DNA of 64,000 bases from Microbacterium sp. LWS13-1.2 (GCF_040144835.1 NZ_CP151632.1:3286001-3350000); one strand, 5' to 3'; shown: positions 1 to 9,766, numbered from the stretch's first letter. Translations and numbers: made by a program. The notes: a model not told the origin generated them from the letters alone.

Positions 1-728
<728 letters not shown>

Positions 729-793
729 GTCGAGCGCTCTCCTTCGCGGATCTTCGCGGGCACGTCGAGTTTCTTCTCGCACATGCTGATCAT
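729..793 (-). pseudogene. 5' stub of a gene interrupted by the IS21 element
   Basis: Reading leftwards from an ATG at 793, preceded by GAGG eight bases upstream, about 20 codons run (beginning MISMCEKKLDVPAKIREGER) before the presumed IS end at 728. The stub is too short for me to recognise. Its good ribosome site and abrupt end at the IS boundary suggest a gene disrupted by insertion. Its remainder would lie left of the element. Confidence 0.35.
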
Positions 794-818
794 GCCTGAT
801 ACCTCGGCGCGCGACGGA

Positions 819-838
819 TCGCGACCGATTGGTCGCGA
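819..838. promoter_or_regulatory. Perfect inverted repeat in a divergent intergenic region
   Basis: TCGCGACC and GGTCGCGA flank GATT, giving an 8-bp perfect stem between the interrupted minus-strand gene (start 793) and the plus-strand gene at 992. It could be an operator or a small hairpin. Nothing else was recognised in 794-991. Confidence 0.3.
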
Positions 839-991
839 CTTCGGATCCGTATGCGGGCGCTGGCCGCAAGCGGCCCCTGCTGCGCACGGGGCGTCGTGTG
901 CATCACGACTGCGTGACGATCCTGCTCCCAGGGGTGTGCGATTGGGCCGAGCCCGGAAGTATGTGGCATCTCGCGTAGAGAGGGAGTCCGG

Positions 992-1579
992 GTGACTACT
1001 CCGCAACACGAAACGCAATGGGTGCACCAGGACCTTCACCGCCATAGCGTTGGCGTGCTGCGCGGCTGGGTCATCGCGCTTGCCGCCGTCGTGGTCGTCG
1101 GCGCCTTGATTCTTGGTGCTGTGCTCTTCCACTTGTTGTTCTTCACCAAGCCGGCTCCGGTCGTTGTGTCATCTCCACGCGACTGTCGTACAAGCACCGA
1201 CCCGCAAACTCCGAAAGTCTATATCGCCGCCGAGGCGACCGCCCTGATGGACGGCGCACTGACGGGCGCGACCACACTCGTGCCATCCGGATGGACTGTG
1301 GAAGCAGTCGGCGTGGTCCCGTCCCTGCCGCGCCTTTCGACACTTGACGACAGCGAGTTCGAACGCATCGTTCACGACGCCGAAGAGAATCCGATGAAAT
1401 TCGGCGAGACCGAGACGACCGGCGTCATTGTTGGCGTTGTGGACACCGGTGGCGAAACGAGCGGTCAGCTGTTCGGCCTCAGACTGACGTGGGTGTTTGG
1501 AGAACCAGCCGCCGTGCAGGACCTGCCACTTGGGATCGACTTCAATGCAAACAGTTGCACAGTGACCAGGGCGGGCTGA
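992..1579 (+). CDS. Hypothetical single-pass membrane protein
   Basis: The product has 195 residues. A short cytoplasmic N-terminus is followed by one strong hydrophobic helix at about residues 27-52, and the remainder is predicted outside. The family was not recognised. The start is a GTG with AGGGAG just upstream. The outer domain has two cysteines, near residue 65 and near the C-terminus, that could form a disulfide. It stands alone between the IS element and a convergent HIRAN gene. Confidence 0.7.
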   Translation: MTTPQHETQWVHQDLHRHSVGVLRGWVIALAAVVVVGALILGAVLFHLLFFTKPAPVVVSSPRDCRTSTDPQTPKVYIAAEATALMDGALTGATTLVPSGWTVEAVGVVPSLPRLSTLDDSEFERIVHDAEENPMKFGETETTGVIVGVVDTGGETSGQLFGLRLTWVFGEPAAVQDLPLGIDFNANSCTVTRAG

Positions 1580-1637
1580 TGCACACGAGGTGGGCGCGGT
1601 GAGGGACCGTCCGTCGCCCGTCGGACGCACGAGTCGA

Positions 1638-2477
1638 TCACGACAAACGGGACTTCACGAATGCTCGCAATACGTCAGCCTTCGGAATGTCGACCCAAAG
1701 CTGAACGCTCTCGTCTGATGGCCCGGTCCCACCCACCAGATAGCCGTCGGACCCGAGGTTATCGAACAGCGGCGCGAGGATCTTCGCCCTTGCGGCAGAG
1801 ACGTAGCCGACTTTTCGCGCGTTGCTCAGGACCAGCACAGCGCAAGAATCGTGAGGGTTGTCAGGCTCGCGTACGAGAACGTACGTGGTGCCACCGACTG
1901 CGCGCCTTTCGTTCCAGCCGACGTAGTTCCCGATGCCTTTGATCCGCATCCGCGTCGAGTCCAGTAACCGTAGATCCATGGGCTCTGAGACGGTGAGCGT
2001 CGTTGGGGGAATAATCTCGCGGTCATCCGGCACGTGCACCACCGCGCGCTGCTCCTGTGCAAAGTCGCGGTCAGGCTCCACCGCAGACGGGAAGAGTGTG
2101 GCTCGCGCCCGCCAAGTTCCGTCCTTGGGGTCGGCCCAGACCCGTACCGGCGCGACACCTTGGCCCCCGTCCAAGACGGCCGCCACTTCAGCGCTGATCT
2201 CGTTCGGCACGTAGCCGATGTGCCACCCGCCGATGACCACCTTGACGGCGTTTCGGTCATACTGATTTAAGGGCTCGGGCACGAGGTGTGCGGCCTGCTG
2301 GGTCACCCCACCCTCAGGCAGCCCGAGCTCATCGAACAGGCGACGCACTGCGTCGCGGCGGAAACTCTCTCCCTGCACCTCGATCTCACCCCACCGTGGA
2401 ATGAGGTCGTGTACGGGTGTTGGCGAGGAAGCGGCGACTTCCTTGCTCTTGCCAAAAAGTGTCGACCAGAAGGCCAT
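1638..2477 (-). CDS. Protein with two HIRAN-like domains
   Basis: The product has 279 residues. Two stretches carry the HIRAN signature, an 'EP-x-N-x-D-x-x-AV...GY(V/I)' pattern. The first is about residues 68-95 (LVPEPLNQYDRNAVKV...HIGYVPNE). The second is about residues 205-235 (VREPDNPHDSCAVLV...KVGYVS). HIRAN domains bind DNA 3' ends in eukaryotic HLTF/Rad5, and in bacteria they occur alone or near nucleases and helicases. I chose the ATG at 2477, which has GGGGGA upstream, over a TTG four codons earlier. It is followed in the same direction by a PD-(D/E)XK-like gene. Its function is unknown, and a role in DNA repair or defence is inferred from the domain alone. Confidence 0.7.
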   Translation of the reverse strand: MAFWSTLFGKSKEVAASSPTPVHDLIPRWGEIEVQGESFRRDAVRRLFDELGLPEGGVTQQAAHLVPEPLNQYDRNAVKVVIGGWHIGYVPNEISAEVAAVLDGGQGVAPVRVWADPKDGTWRARATLFPSAVEPDRDFAQEQRAVVHVPDDREIIPPTTLTVSEPMDLRLLDSTRMRIKGIGNYVGWNERRAVGGTTYVLVREPDNPHDSCAVLVLSNARKVGYVSAARAKILAPLFDNLGSDGYLVGGTGPSDESVQLWVDIPKADVLRAFVKSRLS

Positions 2478-2689
2478 CGGTTCCCCCAAACGTCGGTGCT
2501 CGAAGCATAGGGGTGGCGCGCGTCAACACCTGGTCAGATGTCGCGCGCTTGTTGACGCGCTATTCGAGACCGCGACCGGTGACACGGCATCAACGAACGA
2601 CGGCTGTCGGGCGACATACGCCCTTCATTGGTCTGCGCAGCGGAGTCTACAAATGGTGACTTGATTTGCTGGAGGTAGCACGGGCGGCG

Positions 2690-4057
2690 CTACGAGGCGT
2701 CAGCTGAGGGCGCGCCTGCGAGTTCATCGTCCTGGGATGAGAGCGCGGCGGAGGGAATGTCCTTCGACACGTGCTCGTCCACCACGACCTCTTCGGGCTT
2801 GCGTAGCCGAGGCGGGGCGGCTGACCAGTCCTTGAGTCGCTGTCCCACGACGTCGTAGGACATGAGGATGGCGTCCATTACGGAGTCGATGAAGCCGGAC
2901 CTGCCGGCGAGTCGGGCACCACCCATCTTCCCCAGGTACGTAACCGTGAAGGACTTGATCTCCTTTGCGGGATCGACGATCAGCGCGCCTGGATTCTCGC
3001 GCGCTGTACCGAGCAGTTCCGCGGTCCCGCCCCGCTGACGTGCGGCGAACGCCTCGACTCGCAGTGCGTCGGGCGCATCCTTGAGCTGACGGAGCAACCA
3101 GTTCACCCGCGTTGTCGGCCTGCCCTCGGCAGGGGCGCCTGTTGAGAACGAGCATGTGATCTGGGCCGCGCGGATGTCGACGGTCACGGTCAATGGCGAC
3201 ACGGCGTTGGGGATCCGGATCGCTCCTGACATCTTGCCCTCGCTCACCAACATCTCCGTCACGGCTGCGACCCGCAGCGCTGGGTTCGCGATCTCCGCCT
3301 TCGACAACACCTGGGTAACGTCGGCGCCAAGTCGCTGCCCGAGCTTGAGCGCGCCGTAGCGGAGCAGTGCATCGAATCGGCCAGCGACTTGCGCGGCGTC
3401 TTTGTCGCTCTTGCGAAGAGTGCCGCTCGACACGGCATCTCGAACCGGTACCCAGCTCGGGCCCATGTCGGTGAACTCGACGGCGCCTGACTTCGGGTGC
3501 TCTAGGTAGCGGATCAGCTCACCCAGGATCCATGCCTGGTCAGGATCCGCGACGCCGCGAAACTCCTTCTGCATCACCGCGGCGGTCAGCACTTCCGTCC
3601 AAGAAAGATGGTGCATCGGCACGTACTTCGACTTGCGCTTATCGACGATCGTCGGATGGGCGCCCGCCGCCGGCGGAATCTCATTGGAAATCGTCAGCAG
3701 CGCGTCGAAGTGGTGTTCTCGTGCGACATCGAGATAGTTCTCCAGTTGTTCGCGCTGGAGCTCGTTGTTGCCCGTCTTGACCTCGACGAGCGCAGTCCAG
3801 ACCTTGCTTCCCCGCTTTACCCGGATGAGGCCGTCTGGAAAGACCTTTCGATCGGCCAGGACAAACGGCACTTCGATGAACGTCTCGATCGCTCCCGCCG
3901 GCGCACCCATGCGGGCGGTAAGCACGCGACCGTATTCCTTCACCGAACTCATCACCGCGAGCAGCGCGGATGTTGCCCGCCGCTCCTGCTCGTCAGCACC
4001 ATTGATCCCAGACGTCGGGATTAGACGAGCAGCGTTCCAAGGATTCTCTTCTGCCAT
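2690..4057 (-). CDS. Hypothetical protein with a PD-(D/E)XK nuclease-like N-terminal domain
   Basis: The product has 455 residues. Around residues 70-95 it reads FPDGLIRV...WTALVEVKTGNNE, which matches the D...(D/E)-x-K core of PD-(D/E)XK nucleases. A helix rich in Q, E and L follows. The C-terminal two thirds is not recognised. The ATG at 4057, preceded by GGAG, begins MAEENPWNAARLIPTSG; reading further upstream gives low-complexity sequence. It is transcribed in the same direction as the HIRAN gene, 212 bp away, so the pair may work together on DNA. Nuclease activity is inferred from the motif only. Confidence 0.6.
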   Translation of the reverse strand: MAEENPWNAARLIPTSGINGADEQERRATSALLAVMSSVKEYGRVLTARMGAPAGAIETFIEVPFVLADRKVFPDGLIRVKRGSKVWTALVEVKTGNNELQREQLENYLDVAREHHFDALLTISNEIPPAAGAHPTIVDKRKSKYVPMHHLSWTEVLTAAVMQKEFRGVADPDQAWILGELIRYLEHPKSGAVEFTDMGPSWVPVRDAVSSGTLRKSDKDAAQVAGRFDALLRYGALKLGQRLGADVTQVLSKAEIANPALRVAAVTEMLVSEGKMSGAIRIPNAVSPLTVTVDIRAAQITCSFSTGAPAEGRPTTRVNWLLRQLKDAPDALRVEAFAARQRGGTAELLGTARENPGALIVDPAKEIKSFTVTYLGKMGGARLAGRSGFIDSVMDAILMSYDVVGQRLKDWSAAPPRLRKPEEVVVDEHVSKDIPSAALSSQDDELAGAPSADAS

Positions 4058-4239
4058 TTCGACTCCGTCATCGACACGATCTACCCGAACGCTAGCGGCA
4101 TCCGTCCGTGGTCTCCGACATTTCGCGCAGCAGCGCGTTGGAGGACCGGCTAGGGGCACAGGCCAATCGCGCAAGCTGGCTTATGCGAGCCGCGGCTGAT
4201 CGGGAGCGAGATAGCGTCGGAGCTGTGGAGAACGAGTGG

Positions 4240-4587
4240 ATGGCGAGGGCCGTCTTGTTCGTCGTGATGGTTGGCGCGGGCATCCTCCTTATCTGGATGG
4301 CGAATGCGGCAGCGTCTGGGCGGCTGAAGCGGAATCAGCTCGCGGGCATTCGGATTCCCAGCACGATGGCGAGTGAAGAAGCCTGGCTGGCCGCACATGT
4401 TCGAGCGCGGGGAGCGACGGTCTGCGCCGGAGTCATCAGCATCCTGGGCGGGGCGTTCGCTCTCGTTCCCGTTCCGATGCCCGTGGTGACTATCGGGGTG
4501 CTTCTTGCCGCGGTTGCCGCGCTCGGATTCGTCCTCTATGGGGCTCAAGTCGGGGGCACGGCCGCGAAGGCCATTTCCGAGTCCTGA
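4240..4587 (+). CDS. SdpI-family small membrane protein
   Basis: The product has 115 residues and three hydrophobic segments. After the first helix comes the SdpI hallmark, N-Q-L-x-G-I-R-I-P-S-T-M-x-S-E-E-A-W followed by a histidine. In Bacillus, SdpI gives immunity to the SdpC toxin, but most actinobacterial relatives are uncharacterised. The start used is the ATG at 4240, with GGAG nine bases upstream; a GTG at 4225 is an alternative. It stands alone, divergent from the PD-(D/E)XK gene. Confidence 0.75.
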   Translation: MARAVLFVVMVGAGILLIWMANAAASGRLKRNQLAGIRIPSTMASEEAWLAAHVRARGATVCAGVISILGGAFALVPVPMPVVTIGVLLAAVAALGFVLYGAQVGGTAAKAISES

Positions 4588-4701
4588 CCGCACGCATTCG
4601 ACCCGTCCGATGAAGGACCGCTGTTCGCGCCGACGGTTTGCCTGAGCATCGCCACCGTCGGTGGATACCCACGACACGGCACTCTCAGCGGATCGCGGGT
4701 T

Positions 4702-5049
4702 TTACCAGGTGACTCGAATGACTTGCAGCACGTCGTCGAGGTCGAGGCCGTCGCGCTTTGCGACGTCGACGAGATGTCGGGTGGCGTGAGCGACGTTCGC
4801 GGAGATCGCTGATGCGTGACGGCTGACGCGTGTGCCCGAGCCGATCCGGGTATCGACTAGTTGTTCTTCTTCGAGTTGCTTGTAGACCTTGGCGATCGTG
4901 CCGGGTGCCACGCGGAGGTCGCCGGCCAGTTGACGCACGGACGGCAGGCGTTCGCCGGCAGCCAGAGCACCTGTGGTGATGAGACCCCGGATCTGGTCGT
5001 GGACTTGCTCCGCGGGCGTGCCGCCACTCGCGGTCAGAGTGAGGATCAT
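4702..5049 (-). CDS. GntR-family (YtrA-type) transcriptional regulator
   Basis: The product has 115 residues. An N-terminal winged helix-turn-helix (about residues 12-75, with RLPSVRQLAGDL and the recognition stretch GTIAKVYKQLE) is followed by only about 40 helical residues. That is the size of the YtrA subfamily, which lacks a ligand domain. Its ATG overlaps the TGA of the membrane protein upstream (ATGA), so the two are translated together. A palindromic site in front of the pair is its likely operator. Confidence 0.85.
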   Translation of the reverse strand: MILTLTASGGTPAEQVHDQIRGLITTGALAAGERLPSVRQLAGDLRVAPGTIAKVYKQLEEEQLVDTRIGSGTRVSRHASAISANVAHATRHLVDVAKRDGLDLDDVLQVIRVTW

Positions 5050-5969
5050 GACGCCAATGCGGAGGTTGTTCGCCGCACTCGCCCGGGGACCGGCACGGCG
5101 GTGAGGGTCACGCTCAGCCACAGCGCTATCCCGACGGCGGCGAAAACGAAACTGCTGGCACTCAGGAGGGGTGTCAGTGCCGCGAACGGTGCCTGGACAG
5201 TGATGTCGCCCGCGGAGTCGGTGGGCATGCCGCCCTGAAGTGTCGACGTGCCCGCTAGTGATCCCAGGATCAGGCCGAGGTGGAGGGAGAGGGCGGCGGT
5301 GATCGCCACGGCAATGTTCCTGCTCCGCGTCCGACGGGTTGAGGCCTGGTGCTCCCACGGCTCGGACAGCGGGCTCCTCGCGACGAATGCTAGCGCGGCC
5401 CAGCCGCAGCCCGCGAGGGCCAGGACGAGGGCGAGCGCCGGCAGGGAGTAGTGCCAGCCGTAGATGGTGGTCGAGACGGTGAAGGTGCCGATGTTGAAGC
5501 TGAACATCGTGTACCGGCCTTCCTCGTCGACGGTCGATGCCATCCCTGCGGCGACCGACAGCGCGACCGTGACTGCGATCAACGCCACCGCTGTTACCAG
5601 CCACCCCTTCCCCACGTAGGTGAAAGCGGTGCGGCGTGCAACCGCCGCAAACGGGATCGGCGAGGAGGCGGGGCCCGGGACCGTGAGCAACGCGAGCGAA
5701 GCCAGCCCCGCAACCAGCGGCGCCACGAACCGCGTCTCCCACAACATGAAAAACACATCCGGCGTGAGGGCGGCGAGCAGAGCCGGGATGATGCCCGCCA
5801 CGGCGTAGAACACGGTCACCAGGACGGGTAGCAGCCCCGCCGCCACCGCGAGCCAGCGCAAACGACCACGCAGAGGGTCACGCCCACGGCGCGTGGCGGC
5901 CCACACCACGAGGCCGAGCAGGGTGCCGACGATCACAGGGGCGAGGCTCAGAAGAAAGATCGAGAGCAC
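5046..5969 (-). CDS. Multi-pass membrane protein cotranscribed with GntR regulator
   Basis: The product has 307 residues and about eight hydrophobic helices; it has no recognised family. The start is the GTG at 5969, which has a strong CTGGAGG five bases upstream. Earlier in-frame codons would run through the operator. It is first in a two-gene operon with the YtrA-type GntR regulator. Such regulators usually control transport or envelope functions, often ABC systems, but no ATPase gene is adjacent here. Confidence 0.75.
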   Translation of the reverse strand: MLSIFLLSLAPVIVGTLLGLVVWAATRRGRDPLRGRLRWLAVAAGLLPVLVTVFYAVAGIIPALLAALTPDVFFMLWETRFVAPLVAGLASLALLTVPGPASSPIPFAAVARRTAFTYVGKGWLVTAVALIAVTVALSVAAGMASTVDEEGRYTMFSFNIGTFTVSTTIYGWHYSLPALALVLALAGCGWAALAFVARSPLSEPWEHQASTRRTRSRNIAVAITAALSLHLGLILGSLAGTSTLQGGMPTDSAGDITVQAPFAALTPLLSASSFVFAAVGIALWLSVTLTAVPVPGRVRRTTSALAS

Positions 5970-5982
5970 CGAAACCTCCAGG

Positions 5983-6012
5983 TGTATCAACGAAGTGACA
6001 CACAATGTATCA
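5983..6012. promoter_or_regulatory. Probable GntR operator upstream of the membrane protein-gntR operon
   Basis: TGTATCA (5983-5989) and TGACACA (5996-6002) form an inverted repeat (6 of 7 bases) around ACGAAG. A further TGTATCA lies at 6006-6012, 23 bp from the first. The cluster sits 14-43 bp before the GTG start at 5969, where a repressor would block the promoter. Assignment to the adjacent GntR is inferred from position. Confidence 0.55.
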
Positions 6013-6098
6013 ATCGAATAGAACGCTCACAAGTCTTTTCGCCCAAGGTCTCAACGCGCGCGAGCGGGGACTCCTCACCGATTGCGCAGGGAAGGCCA

Positions 6099-6132
6099 CG
6101 CGACCGCTTGTGAGGACCCGCAAGCGGTCGCG
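6099..6132. repeat. Perfect 12-bp stem inverted repeat
   Basis: CGCGACCGCTTG (6099-6110) and its exact reverse complement (6121-6132) enclose a 10-base loop. It lies between divergent genes (starts at 5969 minus and 6193 plus), so it is not an obvious terminator of either. It may be an operator or a leftover terminator from a lost gene. Confidence 0.45.
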
Positions 6133-6192
6133 CGGAGGTGAAGGCTCCACCCGATCTGGCCGGGTGTTGGGCTCCTCGGTCATGATGGCGTC

Positions 6193-6882
6193 ATGCAGTT
6201 CGCCGGAGTTCTCCCTGAGGATGCGCCCGACCCGCGGCTTGAGCGTGAGCGGTTGGTGAAGTCGATGCCGATCCCGATAGTCGAGTTCGTTCCCCAAGCC
6301 GCTGTGGAGTTCGCCGACTTCAGCGTCTCGACGACGAGCGGCAACGGGAGTGGGGTGGATGAGATGTCGGTAAGCATCTCCGCGACGCTGTGGCGCAATC
6401 CGGTCGACAAGTCTGATCCGGCCAACCTCGCTGACCTTGATAAAGGGACTCGTCGATCGATTGACGAGGTTCCGCCGTGGCCGCGCCCGGCTTGGCTCCT
6501 CGAGCACATCGAGCGCATGCGATACCCGATGCTATGGGAGGCGGTTCAGACGACCTGGCAACGCGAGGATTCCGAATACAGCACCCTCGGTGCTCGGTTG
6601 GTGCATCACACCAACCACATCCTCATGAACCACTTCCGCGAAGAGCTCGGACTCGGCCTGCATGACTGGGACTCGCCAGCCCTCGCGTCCGAACGGGTGG
6701 TTCGTCGCGGCGTCGACGTCGCCATCGATGGGGTGGTCTTCTCAGGAGCGGAAATTGACACCGACCCGTTTGTCTACGCCGTCGGCGCGAAGCTACCCAG
6801 CGGTGGCACGCTGACCGCGGTCGTTCCCCGCGAGTATCTGCCGTACCTAACCCTTGAGTTTGTCCAGCGCCGGTCCGGCTGA
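6193..6882 (+). CDS. Hypothetical protein
   Basis: The product has 229 residues with no signal or membrane segment, and no family was recognised. It is rich in acidic residues and tryptophan (for example PPWPRPAWLLEHIERM) and looks like a soluble globular protein. The ATG has no clear ribosome site. It lies 138 bp before another unrecognised gene in the same direction. Confidence 0.55.
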   Translation: MQFAGVLPEDAPDPRLERERLVKSMPIPIVEFVPQAAVEFADFSVSTTSGNGSGVDEMSVSISATLWRNPVDKSDPANLADLDKGTRRSIDEVPPWPRPAWLLEHIERMRYPMLWEAVQTTWQREDSEYSTLGARLVHHTNHILMNHFREELGLGLHDWDSPALASERVVRRGVDVAIDGVVFSGAEIDTDPFVYAVGAKLPSGGTLTAVVPREYLPYLTLEFVQRRSG

Positions 6883-7020
6883 CGGCGATTCGAGCCGCCC
6901 GGTGGCGGACCGGCTTCCGGACGAACCGGTACCCCGACAGACGCTCGCAGGTCGTCTGACCCAATTGACGAGCCGCGTCGAATCTGACGAGCCCTCAGCG
7001 GGTTGCCGGCTGGGTGAGAC

Positions 7021-7620
7021 TTGTGGTCGGCTGAGTCCGTGCCTCGCCCAAACAGAGAACTGCAACCTGCGCGTCCGTGGCGGGAACCTCCGCTCGATGA
7101 AGCTCCCGCAATCCTGCCGACCGTCGAGATCCTCGCATCCACTCCCAGCGTTGCGATCGCCTTTGTCGGCGCGCGGGCATACAGCAACGGTCTTGAACTG
7201 CAGCTCGAAATGCATGCCCGTCGTCGCGACGAAGACGACAAAGAGTGGGAGCGGATCCGGGAGGCCTTCTTCAGCAGACCCGGCTGGCTACTGAGCGATG
7301 CAGAACGTGTTCAAGCCCTAACCATTGCCGTATCTGTCGATGGCGGCGCCGACGTCATGGCCGACGCCCTCGCGCACGCGCGCGGACCTGTCGACGCGGA
7401 ACCCAGTGGGTGGTCCCTCTCGCTGACTCGGCTCGGAGGCAGTGGTGGTCCGTCTAGCCTGCAGTCTGCGCCAGGCCTTTGGCTCTGGCGATTGCCGCCT
7501 TCCCAGTACTTGGACCTCATCATCCGGTGGCCAGCACTGGATATCACCGAAGGCCGAGCCCATGTCGACATCAGCGGCATCGCCGACCTATCTCGACAAT
7601 CTCAGCAACTCTGGCCCTGA
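7021..7620 (+). CDS. Hypothetical protein
   Basis: The product has 199 residues and is soluble. The middle part (IAFVGARAYSNGLELQLEMHAR) resembles a beta-rich core, and the family was not recognised. The GTG at 7021 is used, with GGTGAG upstream; a GTG at 7039 is equally possible. It follows the gene at 6193 in the same direction. Confidence 0.5.
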   Translation: MWSAESVPRPNRELQPARPWREPPLDEAPAILPTVEILASTPSVAIAFVGARAYSNGLELQLEMHARRRDEDDKEWERIREAFFSRPGWLLSDAERVQALTIAVSVDGGADVMADALAHARGPVDAEPSGWSLSLTRLGGSGGPSSLQSAPGLWLWRLPPSQYLDLIIRWPALDITEGRAHVDISGIADLSRQSQQLWP

Positions 7621-7726
7621 CTCTGAACCGATCGCTCAGGGACCGGCCTGGGGGCACCGATGGCGGCATCCGAGGGCGGATGTGAGGCAGACCCGCCCTC
7701 GGGGCTGAGAGGCGCCCAGACCCGGC

Positions 7727-9118
7727 TCAGACGCCGGTCTCGGCCGGCAGGCGTCCGGATGCGACGGCTCGGCGCAGCAGCTCGAAGTCGGCTTCGGCGA
7801 CATCGGCGTAGGCGGCCGACCATGCCGCCGTCGCCTCGGCGAATTGCTCGGACCGGCCGAGGTAGCCCACGATCGCGGCCGAGGCGGGGGACTGTCCGTG
7901 CGCCCGGGCCAGGAGCGCGGCGCACAGTGCCCCGTACGAGCGGAATTGGTCGGCGTCGAGCGTGGCCGGTTCGATCGAACCCTTCATGTCGCGGAACTGC
8001 CGCCAGTAGTAGTCCACCCGGTGACGTTCTGCGGAGTCACCGGCCCAGCCGCGGATCCATCCGACGAAGAGGTCGGAGTTCGCCTGCAGGATCCGCTGGG
8101 CGGCGACGACGCGGTGGCCTTCGATGAAGTCCGTCACGCCGGGGCGACCGGGGATGATCGAACGCCGGCCTCCGTACGTCGTCAAGACGGACGGCGGAGC
8201 CTCCTTCGCCTGGAGGAACAGCATGTCGCCGGTGGGCCCCTCGACGGCAAGCAGATAGCAGCGGGTACCGACGCTGCCGACACCGACCACCCGCAGGGCG
8301 AAGTCGACCACGCGGTACTGCTCCAGCAGGAACGCGATGTCCTCGCGCAGAGTCGCGCGGTACTGGGTGAAGAGGTCGGTGACCTCGCCCAAGGTCGCGT
8401 GGTCGATGTGGCGCAGGATGGGAGGTTGATCGACGATGCGGATGCCGCCGTCGACCGAGAACGTCGTCAGGCGCTGCAGGAGCCGCTCGGACGTGCGGGC
8501 GCGGGCCTTCTTCGCCGCCTTGCGAACCGTCCGCTCACCCTTCTCCCCGAGGTGACGTGCGACCGCGGACGTGTCGACGCGAGTGTAGTAGCGCTCTCGC
8601 GTGGAGAGGCGGCAGTAGCTCCGCAATGTTTCGCGGTATGCGTCGGCCGCGGCGAATGCCGCGTCGCGGCATGCGTCCTCGCTCAATCCGATGTCGCGTC
8701 CGCTGATGTGCACGCTCGCGGTGAGCCGGCGCACGTCCCACTCCCACGGCGCGACGCCGCCCTCGTCGAAGTCGTTGAGGTCGAAGACGAGCGCGCGTTC
8801 GGGCGAGGCGAAGAAACCGAAGTTCGAGATGTGGGCGTCGCCGCAGGAGACGACCTCGAGGTCGGTGGTGGGTGCATCGCGCAGGTCGGCCGCCATGACC
8901 GCCGCCGTGCCCCGATAGAACGAGAACGGCGATTGCAGCATCCGTCCCACCCGCACCGGGACGAGATCCTGCAGTCTCGACGCGTGCTGTTCCTCGAGGA
9001 TGCCGATGGGATCCCGGTCGACGGGGAGGACCAGCTCGGCCAAGCCTCGTCGCGGCAGACGCTTGCGCACCTGGCGTCCGGCTTCGTTCGCGGATGACCG
9101 TCGCTCGCCGATGCCCAT
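7727..9118 (-). CDS. DUF2252 family protein (kinase-like fold)
   Basis: The product has 463 residues, the usual length for DUF2252. Two conserved blocks are clear: CGDAHISNFGFF and, about 15 residues later, VFDLNDFDE. They resemble the catalytic HGD...N and the metal-binding DxD of aminoglycoside-phosphotransferase-like kinases. No substrate is known for the family. The ATG start is at 9118. It is a single gene in the minus direction, convergent with the gene at 7021. Confidence 0.88.
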   Translation of the reverse strand: MGIGERRSSANEAGRQVRKRLPRRGLAELVLPVDRDPIGILEEQHASRLQDLVPVRVGRMLQSPFSFYRGTAAVMAADLRDAPTTDLEVVSCGDAHISNFGFFASPERALVFDLNDFDEGGVAPWEWDVRRLTASVHISGRDIGLSEDACRDAAFAAADAYRETLRSYCRLSTRERYYTRVDTSAVARHLGEKGERTVRKAAKKARARTSERLLQRLTTFSVDGGIRIVDQPPILRHIDHATLGEVTDLFTQYRATLREDIAFLLEQYRVVDFALRVVGVGSVGTRCYLLAVEGPTGDMLFLQAKEAPPSVLTTYGGRRSIIPGRPGVTDFIEGHRVVAAQRILQANSDLFVGWIRGWAGDSAERHRVDYYWRQFRDMKGSIEPATLDADQFRSYGALCAALLARAHGQSPASAAIVGYLGRSEQFAEATAAWSAAYADVAEADFELLRRAVASGRLPAETGV

Positions 9119-9169
9119 GCGGGCAGGCTACCGCGGGGCTCGCGCGCCGCGAAGTGCTACGCGCTGTCT

Positions 9170-9766
9170 TCAGAGTCGGCGAATCGGCGGGAAGGACGTC
9201 ATCGGCGTGGGTACCAGCGCTCGGGCGTTGGCGTTGCGCACGAGCGAGGGCAAGAGGAACAGGTCTACGAACCACCAAATGCCAGCAGCGACCATCATGG
9301 GAATCCCGATCGCGAAACCGGCGAGAATCCAGCCGCCCCACCACAGCACGTTGAACACGATCGCGGATCCGACAAGCCCGAGGTAGAACCGCTGTGCCGA
9401 GAAACCGCCGAGAAGGAACAAGAACAAGTACGCGATCCCGACCTCTTTCGCCGGGCGCGAGATGGCGGCGGTCGGCGGCGCGAACGGCCCCCATTGCCGA
9501 CCATCCCACCACTGAAGTGCCCCGGTCGGACCGGGGTACCAGCCGGCGGGCTGAAGCTGGGCTGCGGAGTGAGCGCGAGCCTGCGGCGCCGCCGGAAGGA
9601 CTTCCGTGCGCGGCACTGGCAGGTAGGGGTCGAGCGCCGCGTAATCAGCCTGCGCGTTGGGGGCACCGATGACGTCTGTGGACCACTCGCGTCCGTTCCA
9701 GAACCGCTTGCCGCCTGCAGGCACGTCGTACCAGCCTGCTGGAGGCATGGGAGGAGTATCCGTCAT
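9170..9766 (-). CDS. TM2-domain membrane protein with two DUF2510 repeats
   Basis: The product has 198 residues. Two DUF2510 units (P-x-GWY...FWNGREW and QPAGWY...QWWDGRQW) at about residues 7-30 and 75-100 are followed by a TM2 domain with three hydrophobic helices (LFLFLLGGFSAQRFYLG...). Such proteins are common in actinobacteria and poorly understood. The ATG at 9766 places the first DUF2510 repeat at the N-terminus; a longer start would add unrelated residues. Confidence 0.82.
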   Translation of the reverse strand: MTDTPPMPPAGWYDVPAGGKRFWNGREWSTDVIGAPNAQADYAALDPYLPVPRTEVLPAAPQARAHSAAQLQPAGWYPGPTGALQWWDGRQWGPFAPPTAAISRPAKEVGIAYLFLFLLGGFSAQRFYLGLVGSAIVFNVLWWGGWILAGFAIGIPMMVAAGIWWFVDLFLLPSLVRNANARALVPTPMTSFPPIRRL

